From Membranipora membranacea (Eukaryota; Bryozoa; Gymnolaemata; Cheilostomatida; Membraniporidae): a stretch of 64,000 nucleotides of DNA. A model generated the notes under the pieces. That model was not told the DNA's origin. It searched no databases and saw only the letters and a program-made list of their open reading frames with translations. The stretch covers positions 8,370,001-8,434,000 of the forward strand of contig OU612072.1 in NCBI GenBank assembly GCA_914767715.1, given 5' to 3'. The position numbers were made by a program, and so were the translations under genes. Numbering within the stretch: position 1 is the stretch's first letter; each line of letters begins with the position of its first letter. Positions 24,200-37,020 of this stretch are shown here, in pieces.

Positions 24200-25010
24200 T
24201 GGCTCGAGGCGTAAAATGGTGCCATTTTAAGCATTCCACGGTATAAATATAGTGAATTTACATGTAAGTTAAATATCTGATCTTATGATCAATGTTTTCA
24301 AAGAAAAGAAATCAATCTGTTTAGATGAGATCAATAATCTTAGAAGACCTCAGTGTGTTACGAAAAGATCGATCAGTTTAGAAGATTCAAGTTCTTTGGA
24401 ATTGTTGGTAATTGTAATCTCAATTCCATCTTCTCCTAGTGTAGACAAAACCACACAACCATAAATATTAAACTTGATCAGTTTCTTGACTTACATTACT
24501 AGCGTTCCTCTAGAGTCAACACAACTCTTAAAAGAAATCGCTCTAAGCCTTTTGCTAAGCAGGCCTTTCCTTTTAAGAGAAAGGTAGTCATATCAGGTAA
24601 GGAATCTAAAAATCATGAACTATCAAATTTGTAGCTCATAACCTCAGCGCTCATTATTGATCGGGGAGACTTCAACTAGCTGCCATATTATTGAGAAATC
24701 TTAAATATATGCATGCACCTAGCATGAATTTGATTTTTAACGAATAGCCAAAAAGTATTATTGCAGAATGAAATCATAAGAATCCCCTATCAATTTAGAT
24801 TTAACGTGTCTATATAAGTCATTACCTTACTGCCAAAGGTGAACACACCACCAACATTTAAAACTTCATATATATAGTAGTTCAATGTTGACTAGTTCTG
24901 GTAATACAGTTTCCTAGCAAGCATTATGGTGGTATATCATTACCATTATGATAGAGTGTATAAAGCTTCTTCATGAAGTACCTGATAGATCTAGTTATCA
25001 CCAGTCACCA
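24200..25010. repeat. module X, copy 1
   Basis: Shares blocks with 39650-40260, 47640-48200 and 48980-49330: 'tagtgtagacaaaaccacac', 'aagcaggcctttccttttaa' (aligned with 'agcaggcatctccttttaag' at 47.7 kb) and 'accttactgcc..aggtgaa'. Frames are not conserved between copies, so it is treated as non-coding duplicated sequence. Confidence 0.6.
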
Positions 25011-25202
25011 GAACACTAGTTGTTATGTGAAGCTCCTATGATTAAGATGCGTCTGGTTTGCGAAGAAAGGTACACTAAGCCGAAGATAAATAGATGTTTA
25101 GTTACCACATCACAGAACACACTGTCCTTGCAGTGCCTTGCTAACAGCTACCATTGTCCAAGTAATCACAATTTTCAGAATGATACTTTGCCAAGTTTGG
25201 AT

Positions 25203-25995
25203 TAGATTAGATTTTATTGATACATTCGTTATCAATGATGATAGTGTGGAATGTGAACAATGCTTAAAAAAAAATACTAAGAGCGGTGATTGTTGAAATA
25301 TGTCATAAAAAAGGAAAAAACGATTTGGCACGCTTTGGTGTTCTACATTTCTTAGGTCTAAAAATGGTATTATTGCGAGAGGAAACCCTACTAAACTTTC
25401 TTGCTATTCCATTATAAAGTGGATGGGTCGGATCATCAGCTATTCGTAAAAATGGCACTTCGAGAGTTCAAAAATAAAATCATATTCGGTGGGCAAAGCT
25501 ACAACTTGTAATCTCTAACTATAACTAAGATCAGGTAAAATCATCCTGCTAGCTGATCGCTGTATTCTTTCTACTCTATCCCTCCTTTGATAAGATAACA
25601 TTAAAAACCAAGCAGGGAAGGCATACGTGATTTGGAATCGGATGTTGGCACAGTAGTATCGTTTAAGTCCTTCTCTATTCATACCAAGGACTTTCAGTTG
25701 GCGTCACAGAAAAAGCCTTGAATTGCATCTAGAAAAAATGCTGTCAACATTATTACTAAAAGTTAGATGTTTGTCAATGTGTATGCCTAAAAACTTGGTA
25801 TCCGTAGAAGGTTGAACACTTACTGAATCATCAACAAAAATAGTCTCATCATAATTAGTACGACCATTAAAATAAACATTCATAATGACCGTCTTGTTAG
25901 CATTCAAAAGCATCATATTATCTTCGGCCCATTTCATAATGTAGGTGACAGCTTCAGCTACGCTTTCTCCTTGATTGCTAAATGTTTATGATGAA
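25203..25995 (-). mobile_element. LINE relic, 3' end of a reverse-transcriptase ORF (CR1/Jockey-like)
   Basis: On - the frame reads MKWAEDNMMLLNANKT, then KFLGI.IDKHLTFS, RQLKVLGMNREGLKRYY, RIQRSASRMILPDLSYS and, after a frame change, DPTHPLYNGIARKF to KRAKSFFPFL and a TGA at 25303-25305. This is the C-terminal (thumb and tail) part of a non-LTR retrotransposon ORF2 of the CR1/Jockey type. A TGA interrupts RLFL at about 25704, there is a further frame break, and the 5' part is missing. The 3' end near 25203 is the short tail 'aaatctaatctaatcc'. The element is dead. A related relic lies at 32116-32535. Confidence 0.85.
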
Positions 25996-28900
25996 AGTGA
26001 ATACCTGAACAAAAAATTGATTCGAAGACGTTGTGTCAGTTTAGGGAGGAAATTAGGCAGAAAACTCTGTTTTGTCAATGCACATGGAGGAGTCAAATTG
26101 TACTTACATTTCTACGAATTCCATATTATACTGGTATAAGGTATATGGTTATAAAACTGGTTGGGCATCAAACTGACGGCAGACGCTATAATATCATTGA
26201 AGTGCCACTCTGTATAGCCTTACTCTGTGACTTTATGATCTTCTTTATTGATTCCTGGAAATCTATCAGCCGAATTTGAGCTATTTTTATCGCTCAAACC
26301 ACCAAAACATCAACGGACTGACGAAAAAGCAAAAACTCAACCTTCATCAACAAGCAAAATCTGGAATTCGTTGAAATATAAGCACATACAATTCATATGA
26401 GTCTGCATTTGATCAAATTCCATATTGTGCTGGTATCAGAATACACAACAGACATCCAGGCCTCGGCTGGTTTGGATCAATGACTGAAGGTGTCTAGCTT
26501 GTTTTCTGGTATTAATGTTGAGGGCACGGAACCTTTCTGCTACTAGTCTAGGGATATACGGATGGATATATTCACGTAGAACAATTGCCAGAGTTACGGT
26601 CATCAAAATTAGGAAATGTTTGTGTACTGACCCAAGTGTTTTCGCCTAAATCTATGTGGTACAATTTAGTTTTGCAACCCAGATAACCTGTAGCCTATGT
26701 ATCCTAGCCAAAATGACAATAATATGGTGCATAGATTGAGGGTTTGACATTTCACAAAAGTTGCAAGTCAGCCTTTAGGTTATGATACGAACGTTGTGCG
26801 ATTTTGACAATCTATATAATTATCGTTGGATAGCTAATCCAAAACCGATTCTGAAAATATTGGTTTCAGCAGGACCGCATGCCATGGCGTTGTGCTATTT
26901 TTGATAAAAGGAAAGATAATCGTCTTTGAGAAGGATTTTTAGGACGATGTGGTGCAGACACTCTGTTTCATATCAGACTTTCAACTGCATAATGTTTACA
27001 AGGAACCGCTGAAGCGACAATCGATGTGTTTACACTGCTGAGTAACCATGGCCGCTGCCAACTCTTCATTGTTTCAGTGCAACAATAAAAACAATGAAAT
27101 GAGAAAACTTAAGGCATCAAGATTGACGATCTATTTTTATCGCTCAAACCACCAAAACATCAACGGACTGACGAAAAAGCAAAAACTCAACCTTCATCAA
27201 CAAGCAAAATCTGGAATTCGTTGAAATGTAAGCACATACAATTCATATGAGTCTGCATTTGATCAAATTCCATATTGTGCTGGTATCATGTTATACAGCA
27301 GAGTTAGCAGATTGGTTGTCGAAATGGTTATAAAGCTGGTTGAGCTTATTAGCATCAAACCGACATCCGGCACTGCTAGAATTTTTATAAAAGTACAGAT
27401 TTAATGAGATATCCAGGTCTCGGCAGGTTTGATATTAAAAAAACTCCCAATGGATGTTGCATAGTCCGCTTTAGCATGCCTAATTTTACATTGGATCACT
27501 TACTGAAGGTATCTACCTTGTCTTTTATCATTACTATTCAGGGCCTGAAACCTTTCCGTTACTAGTCTAGATTGATGTAGGACAATTGATAGACTTCTGG
27601 TCATTAAAATTAGGAAATGTTTGTTTACTGACCCAAATCACATGTAAATCTATGTTTTATAACTCATTTTTGGAACCCAGATAACCTGTAGCCTATGTAT
27701 GCTAGCGAAAACGACAATAATATAGTGCATAGGCTGAAGGTTTGACATTTTGATAACACTGGAAATCAGTCTTTAGGTTAAATACAAAATGAATTGAGAT
27801 GTAACACACAGTGGTGCGCGTACCACAGTACGACACACAGGTCTTCAGCTAAAACCCATGAGTCGAATGCCGTTTCGAGGCCTTCTCTAGAAAAACCTCC
27901 TCATGGCTGGCCCCAGTAGCATGAAGCCACCCCGCAGACGCCATAGTATCGCTGAAGTGCCACTCTGTATAGCCTTACTCTGTTACTTTATGATCTTCTT
28001 TATCGATTCCTGGTAATCTATCAGCCGAATTTGAGCTATTTTTATCGCTCAAACCACCAAAACATCAACGGACTGACAAAAAAGCAAAAAATCAACCTTC
28101 ATCAACCAGCAAAATCCGGAATTCGCTGAAATGTAAGCACATACAAATCATATGAATGTACATTTCATCGAATTCCATATTGTGCTGGTATCAGAATATA
28201 CAACAGATATCCAGGCCTCGGCTGGTTTGGATCAATGACTGAAGGTGTCTAGCTTGTTTTCTGGTATTAATGTTGAGGGCACGGAACCTTTCTGCTACTA
28301 GTCTAGGGATATACGGATGGATATATTCACGTGGGACAATTGCCAGAGTTACGGTCATCAAAATTAGGAAATGTTTGTGTACTGACCCAAGTATTTACGC
28401 CTAAATCTATGTGTTATAATTTCTTTTTGAAACCCAGATAACCTGTAGCCTATGTATCCTAGCAAAAATGACAATAATATGGTGCATAGATTGAAGGTTT
28501 GACATTTCAAAAAAGTGGGAAATCAGCCTTTAGGTTATGATACCAACGTTGTCCAATTTTGACAATCTATACATCGTTGGATAACTAATCCAAATGATGT
28601 GGTGCATACACTATGGTTCATATCAGACTTTCAACTGCATAATGTTTACAAGAAACCTCCGAAGCGCCAATTAGGTGCAATTTCTGGATGCTCTCATATT
28701 GTGCACCAGAAGAAAAATCATATTTTATGTATAGTTTATTTGCTCATTCATTGTATCTGCACCACATCGTTCTAAAAAAGTCTCCTCAAAGATGCATATC
28801 CCGACTTTTATCAAAATAGCACAACACTATGACATGACGTCGTGCTGAAAGCGATATTATGGAATCAGTGTTCGATCAACTTTCAAACTATATATACAAT

Positions 28901-29000
28901 GTCCAAATCAGTCAATGTTGGTATCATAACCTTAAATCTAAAGGAATAGTGTAACTAAGAAATTGGGAGGTGTACATACTGACGATTTTCCGCCCGTAAA
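25996..29000. repeat. array built from duplicated lectin upstream sequence (Z/W units)
   Basis: A block 'gctcaaaccaccaaaacatc' recurs at about 26290, 27140 and 28046 and, in the native lectin promoter, near 29100. Between lie W blocks ('aggaaatgtttgtgtactga', 'cagataacctgtagcctatg', 'ggtttgacattt') at about 26610, 27610 and 28360. Part of W recurs in inverted orientation at 28755-28935. Decayed CCAAT/TATA remnants are seen at about 27309-27335 ('gattggtt..ggttataaag') and 26145-26160. No coding gene. Confidence 0.75.
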
Positions 29001-29218
29001 TCAAAACTGCAGGGGCTATAATATCATTGTAGTACCCATCTGTATATCCTGAAACTGTGTTATTATGAAATCTATCAGCCAACTTTGTGCTCTTTATATT
29101 CTCAAACTACCAAAACCACAACGGATTGATCAAAAGAAAAAACTCAACCTTCAACCACCAGCACAATATAGAATTCATTGAAATTGAAGCGGTTTCCTGT
29201 GAGCTGTTCTCTAAGCTG

Positions 29219-29282
29219 ATTGGTTAATTGGAAGACCAAAAAGGGTATAAAAAACCTGCAGCTGGTATCATAAGACCATACC
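29219..29282 (+). promoter_or_regulatory. core promoter of F-type lectin (29 kb)
   Basis: Two ATTGG boxes (inverted CCAAT) at 29219-29223 and 29227-29231, a TATA box TATAAAAAA starting at 29246, and an initiator CCATACC at 29276-29282 with its A at 29278, 32 bases after the TATA start. The same arrangement and near-identical sequence precede the gene at 63347 (-). Conservation between distant copies and the standard spacing make this a confident call. Confidence 0.85.
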
Positions 29283-29548
29283 GCCTGTACAGACACAGTC
29301 AGCCTCTCATATCTAACATAAACGGTGAGTGAAATAGAGAGTTGTTCATCATTGAAAAAAAACTGACTTAGAATTATCATAGGCAAAATTTAATAAGGGA
29401 CTGCTAGTTGTATTAATTTATGAATACATTTTTATTATGACACGTCTTGTAGAATATTTGTGTGACCAATGAAACAGTTACATTTTATTTTCTTTCCATT
29501 TATAGATAAAATCTTTCATTCACCAGCCTATTACAATCACAAGCAAAG

Positions 29549-31583
29549 ATGGCATCGCCAAACATGATTTTAGTAAGTTTTAGGACAAATGTGTGAAATA
29601 TATTGTTATTGGCATTAATCTCATTTGATTACAACGTTTTTTCAAAATAAGCCAAAAAGAAATAATCTAACAAAAAGGCAATTAATTAATTAGGCAAACA
29701 AAAGTGGAGTAATACATTCAACACTGTAATTTGAAATTTTTAACATGTAATGATGAACAAATTTTATGATGCTTTGATAAAAAATTAGGGTCCGTGATTG
29801 ATTGATATGTGTTCCGTTGTTTGATCATCAACAATAGGTAATATACTTATTTCCGCAATATGCATAGTATATACACACATTCATGTAGCACGGTGTGAAT
29901 ATTAGATCATTTTGAATGTACCTTGATTGATCATCATTGTGGTGTTACTGTCCTCCATCTTGTTTTGAAGGTATCTGCTCTGCTGATAGGCTATTTTGCC
30001 CCCACCATTATTGAAGCATGTGATGAAAACTGCTGCTCAGCTAAGGACCTAAATGGCGAGGGCTCAACTCCCTATCTAGCTAAAGGTAGATATGAACAAA
30101 ATTTTTTAGCAATCTTGCATGCACAAACATTGATAGTTCGAAAGACATATTTTCACAGTGACTATTTGTTTATTGTTCTCTTTTTGTGATACTTAATGGT
30201 TAACATATAATTAATCTGAGCGTTTTTCCGGTGCAACTGTGGCGGCATTCTTGTTAAGTTAATGTCTTGATTGAAGTGTGGAGCCATAGCAACAGCCTGA
30301 GTTGGGCATTGTCGGCTAATCTAAATTGATATTTTGAAGCTGAAGATTGAATTAAAGTTGCTAGTTTTCTCAATGTCACATATTTCTTTTGGCAAACAAT
30401 ATGTGACTGAGCAATATACTATAATATATTATTTATCAAAACACTTTTTTGAAACAATTCGACACAAAATAGGTGCAGTTTATGTCTGTGTTCATGTGTA
30501 TGTTATGTGTGATGTTATTGAGCTTTTGCTAGGATACGCTTGAATAACGCGCAAAGCGGTTGGTTCAGCGGTGATTAACAGACTTGATGCGGGTTACAGC
30601 GCGTTGCACTTCTTATGGGCATTTCAACTATTGACAAAATTTCATTTGCAATTCTTTAGACCGATCACCTAGCCCTCTCTGTTATGCGATGAAACTATTA
30701 CTTTCACGTTCACTTTTCTAGACCCTCGCGTTACTGGTAGCCTGTCTTCTCAATACGCTTGTGGATGGGGTTTCTGCTTCCCAGCATCAAAAGCATTTGA
30801 TGGCATCTATGTTCCGGAAATAACAAGCTCTTCTGTTGATCACGAAAGCATTGCAATCACCAAAAAGACCCAGTCACCCTATATACAAATAGACCTTGGC
30901 AGAAACAGATGTGTAAGAGGAGTGAAAATTTGGAATAGAGTCAACAATGGCGGTAAGTTATCTATATGTTCTATGCTAGATAATAAATACTGTACTGCAA
31001 GTTACAAATATAGCCCTAAACAAATGCCTATCAAACTTGAGGACCAGCGACGGTGATAGACAAACATATCGTAATTAATATGCTGCCAATTTGGTTGATT
31101 GTTATTTACCATAAATTGATAAAAAAAAAAAAGGTCATCACAGTGACTTACCTTGATGAATCTAAGACCTGGTTACTAGATATGAATCTTTGACATCGAA
31201 ATTTCAAATCATTTTCTATAATTTAGGAAAGTGTTTGTTGATTTGACACGTTGTTTTACAGCGATTGACCGTAAAATTTGAGGATGGGATGCAAAGGTCC
31301 GGGTTACTGTATTTTTTCAGCATTATGATGCCACTATATCTTTTCAGCCACTACTATGGATCGTTTCCAGAATGCTCTCATCAGTGTTGCAGACTCCCCA
31401 TCAGCTTCCGGATATGGAACCAATTCAGGATCAACAAAATGTGCATATCTCGCTGGTCATCAAGCAGCAGTCAGATTTCATCAATGCTCCGCACCAATGT
31501 TTGGAAGATATATCAGAGTTACTGGTATAAACATGAATAGCTGGCTCAACCTCTATGAGATTGAGGTACATGGATGGTACTAG
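29549..31583 (+). CDS. secreted F-type lectin (fucolectin-like), intact five-exon gene
   Basis: Exons: 29278-29324 (untranslated), 29506-29572 (ATG at 29549), 29971-30085, 30722-30952, 31348-31583; all introns are GT..AG and phases agree. The product is about 201 aa. Residues 1-24 are a signal peptide (MASPNMIL, then VSALLIGYF). A short Cys-rich linker (CDENCC) follows, then one F-type lectin (FTP) domain to the C terminus (LSSQY..FPASKAFDG, SPYIQIDLGR, IWNR, DRFQNALISV, FGRYIRVTG, LYEIEVHGWY). In F-type lectins a His and two Arg bind fucose. Here both Arg are present (NRVN and DRF) but the His position (SIAIT) is Ile, so fucose binding may be weakened or changed. I infer a secreted glycan-binding defence protein. 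Its core promoter lies just upstream. The other intact gene retains the His. Confidence 0.9.
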
Positions 31584-32115
31584 CTGCTTCGAATATTCAG
31601 CTCTAGACTGAGCTGATTGATTTATCATTTGATCTTACTAATCAATATGTCAGAATACTATAAAAATGTAGTTAATGAAATAAGCTGAAATGTATCACTT
31701 AAAATTGTTTTCCCTGAGAATCAGAATTCCATGAAGGTGATTTGAAATTCCAACACAAGCATCTCATAAATAAAAATATTTCCTTTTATATCATTTGCTT
31801 TCTACTTCCTGCTAATATTATTTGCGAGAGTTTCGAGTCTTTAAATTGCCGTTCATCAAAAGTGGCACATGAGACAATGGCGATGGAGGTGCTACAGATT
31901 TGTCATTAAACTACAAATTACCTGCGTTCCCCTGTCTGACTAACAAGACAAGAAAGTATTGTGTTGTCTGCCACAAATAATGTTTCAACCTACTTCAACT
32001 GTAACCTAGTAACAAACCAATTATATCTGCATGCTCAATAACCTAATGTTAACTGACAGACTAACCTATTTACTGTAAAAAACAATGAGAGTGCCTATTT
32101 TGTGTTGGACTGTTT
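31584..32115. other. 3' untranslated region and flank of the 29-kb lectin
   Basis: Matches 15320-15855. The AATAAA of that copy is AATGAA here; another AATAAA near 31770 ('cataaataaaaatatttcc') is the likely signal. No further gene. Confidence 0.65.
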
Positions 32116-32535
32116 TGATCAGATAACATTAAAAACCAAGCAGGGGAGGCATACGTGATTAGGAATCGGATGTTGGCACAGTAGTATCGTTTAAGTCCTT
32201 CTCTATTCATACCAAGGACTTTCAGCTGGCGTAACAGAAAAAGCCTTGAATTGCAACTTGAAACAATGCTGTCAACATTATTACTAAAAGTTAGATGTTT
32301 GTCAATGCGTATGCCTAAAAACTTCTTATCCGTAGAAGGTTGAACACTTACTGAATCATCAACAATAATAGTCTCATCATAATTAGTACGACCATTAAAA
32401 TAAACATTCATAATGACCGTCTTGTTAGCATTCAAAAGCATCATATTATCTTTGGCCCATTTCATAATGTAGGTGACAGCTTCAGCTACGCTTTCTCCTT
32501 GATTGCTAAATGTTTATGATGAAAGTGAATACCTG
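32116..32535 (-). mobile_element. LINE relic, CR1/Jockey-like RT fragment, copy 2
   Basis: On -, F S N Q G E S V A E A V precedes MKWAKDNMMLLNANKT, followed by KKFLGIRIDKHLTFS, LLRQLKVLGMNREG and SPAWFLML. It corresponds to 25610-25995 but lacks the 3' tail, ending at about 32115 against the lectin 3' flank. The TGA seen in the first copy is TTA here, so that stop arose after the copies separated. Too short to be active. Confidence 0.85.
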
Positions 32536-34840
32536 AACAAAAACTTGATTCGAAGACGTTGTGTCAGTTTAGGGAGGAAATGAGGCAGAAAACTCTGTTT
32601 TGTCAATGCACATGGAGGAGTCAAATTGTACTTACATTTCTACGAATTCCATATAATACTGGTATAAGGTATATGGTTATAAAACTGGTTGGGCATCAAA
32701 CTGACGGCCGGCACTGCTATAATTTAATGAAACCCCAGATTTATGACATTTTCGGGTCTCAGCAGCTTTCTTAGTATAAGAATTCCCAATAGTTTTTGCA
32801 TATGCTGCTTTGGCATATCTAATTTTTCATTGGATCACTGACTGAAGAAAGCCTATTTTCTTTCTATCAATACAGTTCGGTACATAGGACAATTGATATA
32901 CTTCTGGTCATCAATATTAGGAAATGTTTGTGAACTGACCCATGGCATACGTAAATCTATGTGTCATAACTTATTGTTGAAACCCTGATAGCTTGTAGCC
33001 TATGTATCCTAGCAAAAATGACAAAAGTATGGTGCATAGCTTGAAGGTTTGACATCTCAAAAAAGTTGGAAATCAGTATTTAGGTTAAATAGAAAATGAA
33101 TCTAGATACAACAAACAGTGGTGCACGTACAACTGCACAACACACAGGTCTTCAGCTAAAAACCATGAGTCAAATGCTGTTTCGAGGCCTTCTCTAGAAA
33201 AACCTCCTCATGGTTGGCCCCAGTAGCATGAAGCCACCCCGGTGTGTGATGAGCATCTCAATGAATTCCATCGGGATCTCATTGCATATTTTCAGTTTCG
33301 GTGTATCGACATAATCGATGTGTTTACACTGCTGAGTAACCATGGCGGCTGCCAACTCTTCATTGTTTCAGTGCAACAATAAAAACAATGAAATGAGAAA
33401 TCTTAAGGTATCAAGATTGACGATTTTCCAAAAGTAAATCTAAACCCGCAGACGCCATAATATCGCTGAAGTGCCACTCTGTATAGCCTTACTCTGTTAC
33501 TTTATGATCTTCTTTATCGATTCCTGCAAATCTATCAGCCGAATTTGAGCTATTTTTATCGCTCAAACCACCAAAACATCAACGGAATGACGAATAAGCA
33601 AAAAATCAAACTTCATCAACCAGCAAAATCCCGGAATTCGTTGAAATGTAAGCACATACAAATCATATGAATGTACATTTCATCGAATTCCAAATTGTGC
33701 TGGTATCAGAATATACAACAGATATCCAGGCCTCGGCTGGTTTGGATCAATGACTGAAGGTGTCTAGCTTGTTTTCTGGTATTAATGTTGAGGGCACGGA
33801 ACCTTTCTGCTACTATTCTAGGGATATACGGATGGATATATTCACGTAGGACAATTGCCAGAGTTACGGTCATCAAAATTAGGAAATGTTTGTGTACTGA
33901 CCCAAGTATTTTTGCCTAAATCTATGTGTTATAATTTATTTTTGAAACCCAGATAACCTGTAGCCTATGTATCCTAGCAAAAATGACAATAATATGGTGC
34001 ATAGATTGAGGGTTTGACATTTCACAAAAGTTTGAAATCAGCCTTTAGGTTATGATACCAACGTTGTGCGATTTTGACAACCTATTCATCGTTGGATGGC
34101 TAATCCATAACCGATTTTGAAAATATTTGTTTCAGCAGGACTTCATGCCATGGCGTTGTGCTATTTTTGATAAAAGGAAGGAAAATCGTCTTTGAGAAGG
34201 ATTTTTAGGACGATGTGGTGCAGACACTCTGGTTCATATCAGACTTTCAACTGCATAATGTTTACAAGAAACCTCTGAAGCGGCAATTGATATACTTCTG
34301 GTCATCAATACTAGGAAATGTTTGTGAACTGACCCATTTCATAAGTAAATCTATGTGTTATAACTTATTTTTGAAACCCTGATAGCTTGTAGCCTATGTA
34401 TCCAAGCAAAAATGACAAAAGTATGGTGCATAGCTTGAAGGTTTGACATCTCAAAAAAGTTGGAAATCAGTATTTAGGTTAAATAGAAAATTAATCGAGA
34501 TACAACAAACAGTGGTGCACGTACAACTGCACAACACACAGGTCTTCAGCTAGAAACCATGACTCAAGTGTTGTTTCGAGGCCTTCTCTAGGAAAACCTC
34601 CTCAAGACCACCAAAACATCAACGGACTGACGAAAAAGCAAAAACTCAACCTTCATCAACAAGCAAAATCTGGTCCTCGTTGAAATGTAAACACATACAA
34701 TTCATATGAGTGAACATTTCATCGAATTCCATATTGTGCTGATATCAGGTTATACAGCAGAGTTAGCAGATTGGTTGTCGAAACGGTTTTGAAACTGGTG
34801 GAGCTTATTAGCATCAAACCAACATCCGGCACTGCTAGAC
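32536..34840. repeat. second array of Z/W units
   Basis: The first 160 bases match 25996-26190. Z blocks recur at about 33560 and 34612, and W blocks at about 32920, 33885 and 34310. 'caggtcttcagctaaaaacc' blocks occur near 33146 and 34540 and match one near 27840. The array ends abruptly at 'tgctagac' against the lectin exon relic at 34841. Confidence 0.75.
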
Positions 34841-34939
34841 TGCTCAACTCCAATGTTTAATCGATATGTGAGAATTACTGGTCTGAACATGAATCATTTT
34901 CTTAATCTCTATGAGATTGAAATACACAGATGGTACTAG
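34841..34939 (+). pseudogene. F-type lectin last-exon relic, second copy
   Basis: Same relic as at 16107-16215 (TGCTCAACTCC to 'gatggtactag'), here starting directly at the end of the Z/W array. It encodes the end of a domain of the 61.5-kb type (FNRYVRITGLNMN..). No other exon remains. The shared relic shows that loss of this second gene predates the duplication. Confidence 0.8.
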
Positions 34940-37020
34940 TTTACTTGTTTACCATATCTCGAATGTAATGACACAAATATAATTGCGAAAATTAAGTAAA
35001 CAAAAATTCAAATAATCAGATGATTTTGCTCCGAAGTACTGAGATGTCTTTTTTTCTGCTTGATGTTCGGTATACAACCTGATGTCTCGTAAGTCATATA
35101 TGTCTCTTCGTTTTCGCTCTGAATATTATTGTCAATAAGATATATTTATGAACTGCAAAAAATATGGGCTGAATTCCTGCTGTTTCTATTAAATTGGGTC
35201 AAAGTTCAACTTCCGGTGCCATGCATCATCATTCTCGATCTGTTACTGGCATGCAATATACCAAAGCCAGCTCATTGCAAAACAAGACTACAAAATACCG
35301 GTGGTCAACTGCGAGATCCCAAAAAGTTCAATCGGTGAACATATCCCCCTCTGGCTTTTTGATATTGAGAGTGCCATAATTTTGGAGGGCCCGGGTGTAG
35401 GCCAAGGCTTGAAAACCATTGGTACCAGCAACTGCAGTCTAGAGAGGATAACTATCCTAGCATTGAAGACTAAGAATTAATGTAGTCTTAAGTCTGACTC
35501 ACATCATAACATGAAAAGAAGGAGGAAATATTTATTACCCATTACTATCAAAAGTGAAACTTTGCAGCATACAAGGAGAATTATCACTGGTTATCTCTAG
35601 TAGTTGCACCCGTTTCAGAGCTTCAATCGTTTGATTTTCCATGATTTTTCATTGAACATTTAAATTTCTATGCATGTCTCAAAATCTTAAGAACAGACAC
35701 ATAATTGCATCATTCACTCTTGCTTTGAAGAGACAAACAGTTTATGAGATTATAATAAAATAATGCTTAAGTCTCGCTGTGCGACAACCTACTTGGGAGT
35801 AAATGTTTAACAAAAAAATTTATTTAAAAATGTTTAAGAATGGATGTTCATGTTTATTTCCCTGTATCATTTGTGGCAGCAATGGTAATATTATAATGCT
35901 GACAATATTCTGAACTAAAAGGCTCGGTGCTATGGTTTGAAAAGTACATAATATATAAAGTAAAAACGCTATTGGCACGCTCATCAGTTTTAGCTTTCAA
36001 CATTATAAAATTGGTACAGCATAGAGGGAATCTCCTCAATGTATACGACACGCTTCTTCATTAGGGAAAAGCCTCGTACAAAATTTACATTCTATTTTGA
36101 GTGACATGGTCGCGTACATCTCAGTTTCAAAATAAGCTGTAGAACGAATAAGAGTATATAAGAGTACTTTAATAGTTCAGGTTTAGCTCATGCCTCATCT
36201 ATTACCTCCATCGTACTGGCTACTTAGATATAAGAAGTTTGCTTCGATTTAAAGATCACTGGTGTATGAAATGCAAAAAATGAGTATTATGGAGTCATTG
36301 TTTCATGAAGCTATGCCAGTTTATATTTCACCATGGAATGTCGAATATACAGCTTAAGAATTGACCAGTCACCTCAAACTGTAAAATAAGAAACGAAGCA
36401 CTAAATATCCACAGTACCAAGTGTCACCATAAGAAACTGGTCGATCATATCACCTAAATCAGAATGATCTCTTTGTAGCACATGCTAGACAGCACGATAC
36501 TATGAATTTAGTGAGCCAGTTTAAGAATCGGTTTCCAACAATGCAACTTTCTTGAAGACCAAGTGCGATAAGTTCAGTAATAACATTTGTATGCTGGTCT
36601 GATTTTACATCATGCTAATAACATAAGAATGACATATATAACATTAGCATTACATAGGTGAAAGCACTCCTATGTATCACTACCCTTCATAAGCTTCATT
36701 TCTAGCTAATGAGGGGTAGTCAGGCGCAATCCCAATCTATGTGTACAAGCTCTCATCACTATTAATAACATCTGGATCATCAGTAGGGTGATTGGATATT
36801 ATTACAAATACTTCATTGCTAGACTGGGATTCAATCCAACTATTGGGAGCTATCTTCTCAGGTTGGGTTGAAAGGCAACTGCACACATTAACAACAACTA
36901 AAAACCCATCAGCCAATCGAAACCAAAGCACAAGGATGTGGGTATATTAAGAAAAGCGCCTCCTACATATAGAGCTCCCCTCATCAAATTCATAACTCTT
37001 CCCACACCCTGTGAAGCTGA
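34940..37020. repeat. downstream-flank module D, copy 2 (contains the empty site)
   Basis: Direct duplicate of 16216-18133 plus 23452-23560. The site 'gggagctatcttctcagg' at 36846-36863 is uninterrupted, where the first copy holds the 5.3-kb element. After 36955 it jumps to sequence matching 52890 onward, so a stretch present at 23560-23660 and 52650-52890 is deleted here. Confidence 0.8.

Noticed and set aside
31265-31540. 91-codon frame over lectin exon 5 (and its twin at 15025-15243)
   Set aside because: Frame-shifted shadow of exon 5; the splice-consistent frame gives the conserved lectin domain.
32070-32465. Active retrotransposon
   Set aside because: Only the C-terminal part of the reverse transcriptase remains; no endonuclease, no catalytic YxDD region and no 3' tail.
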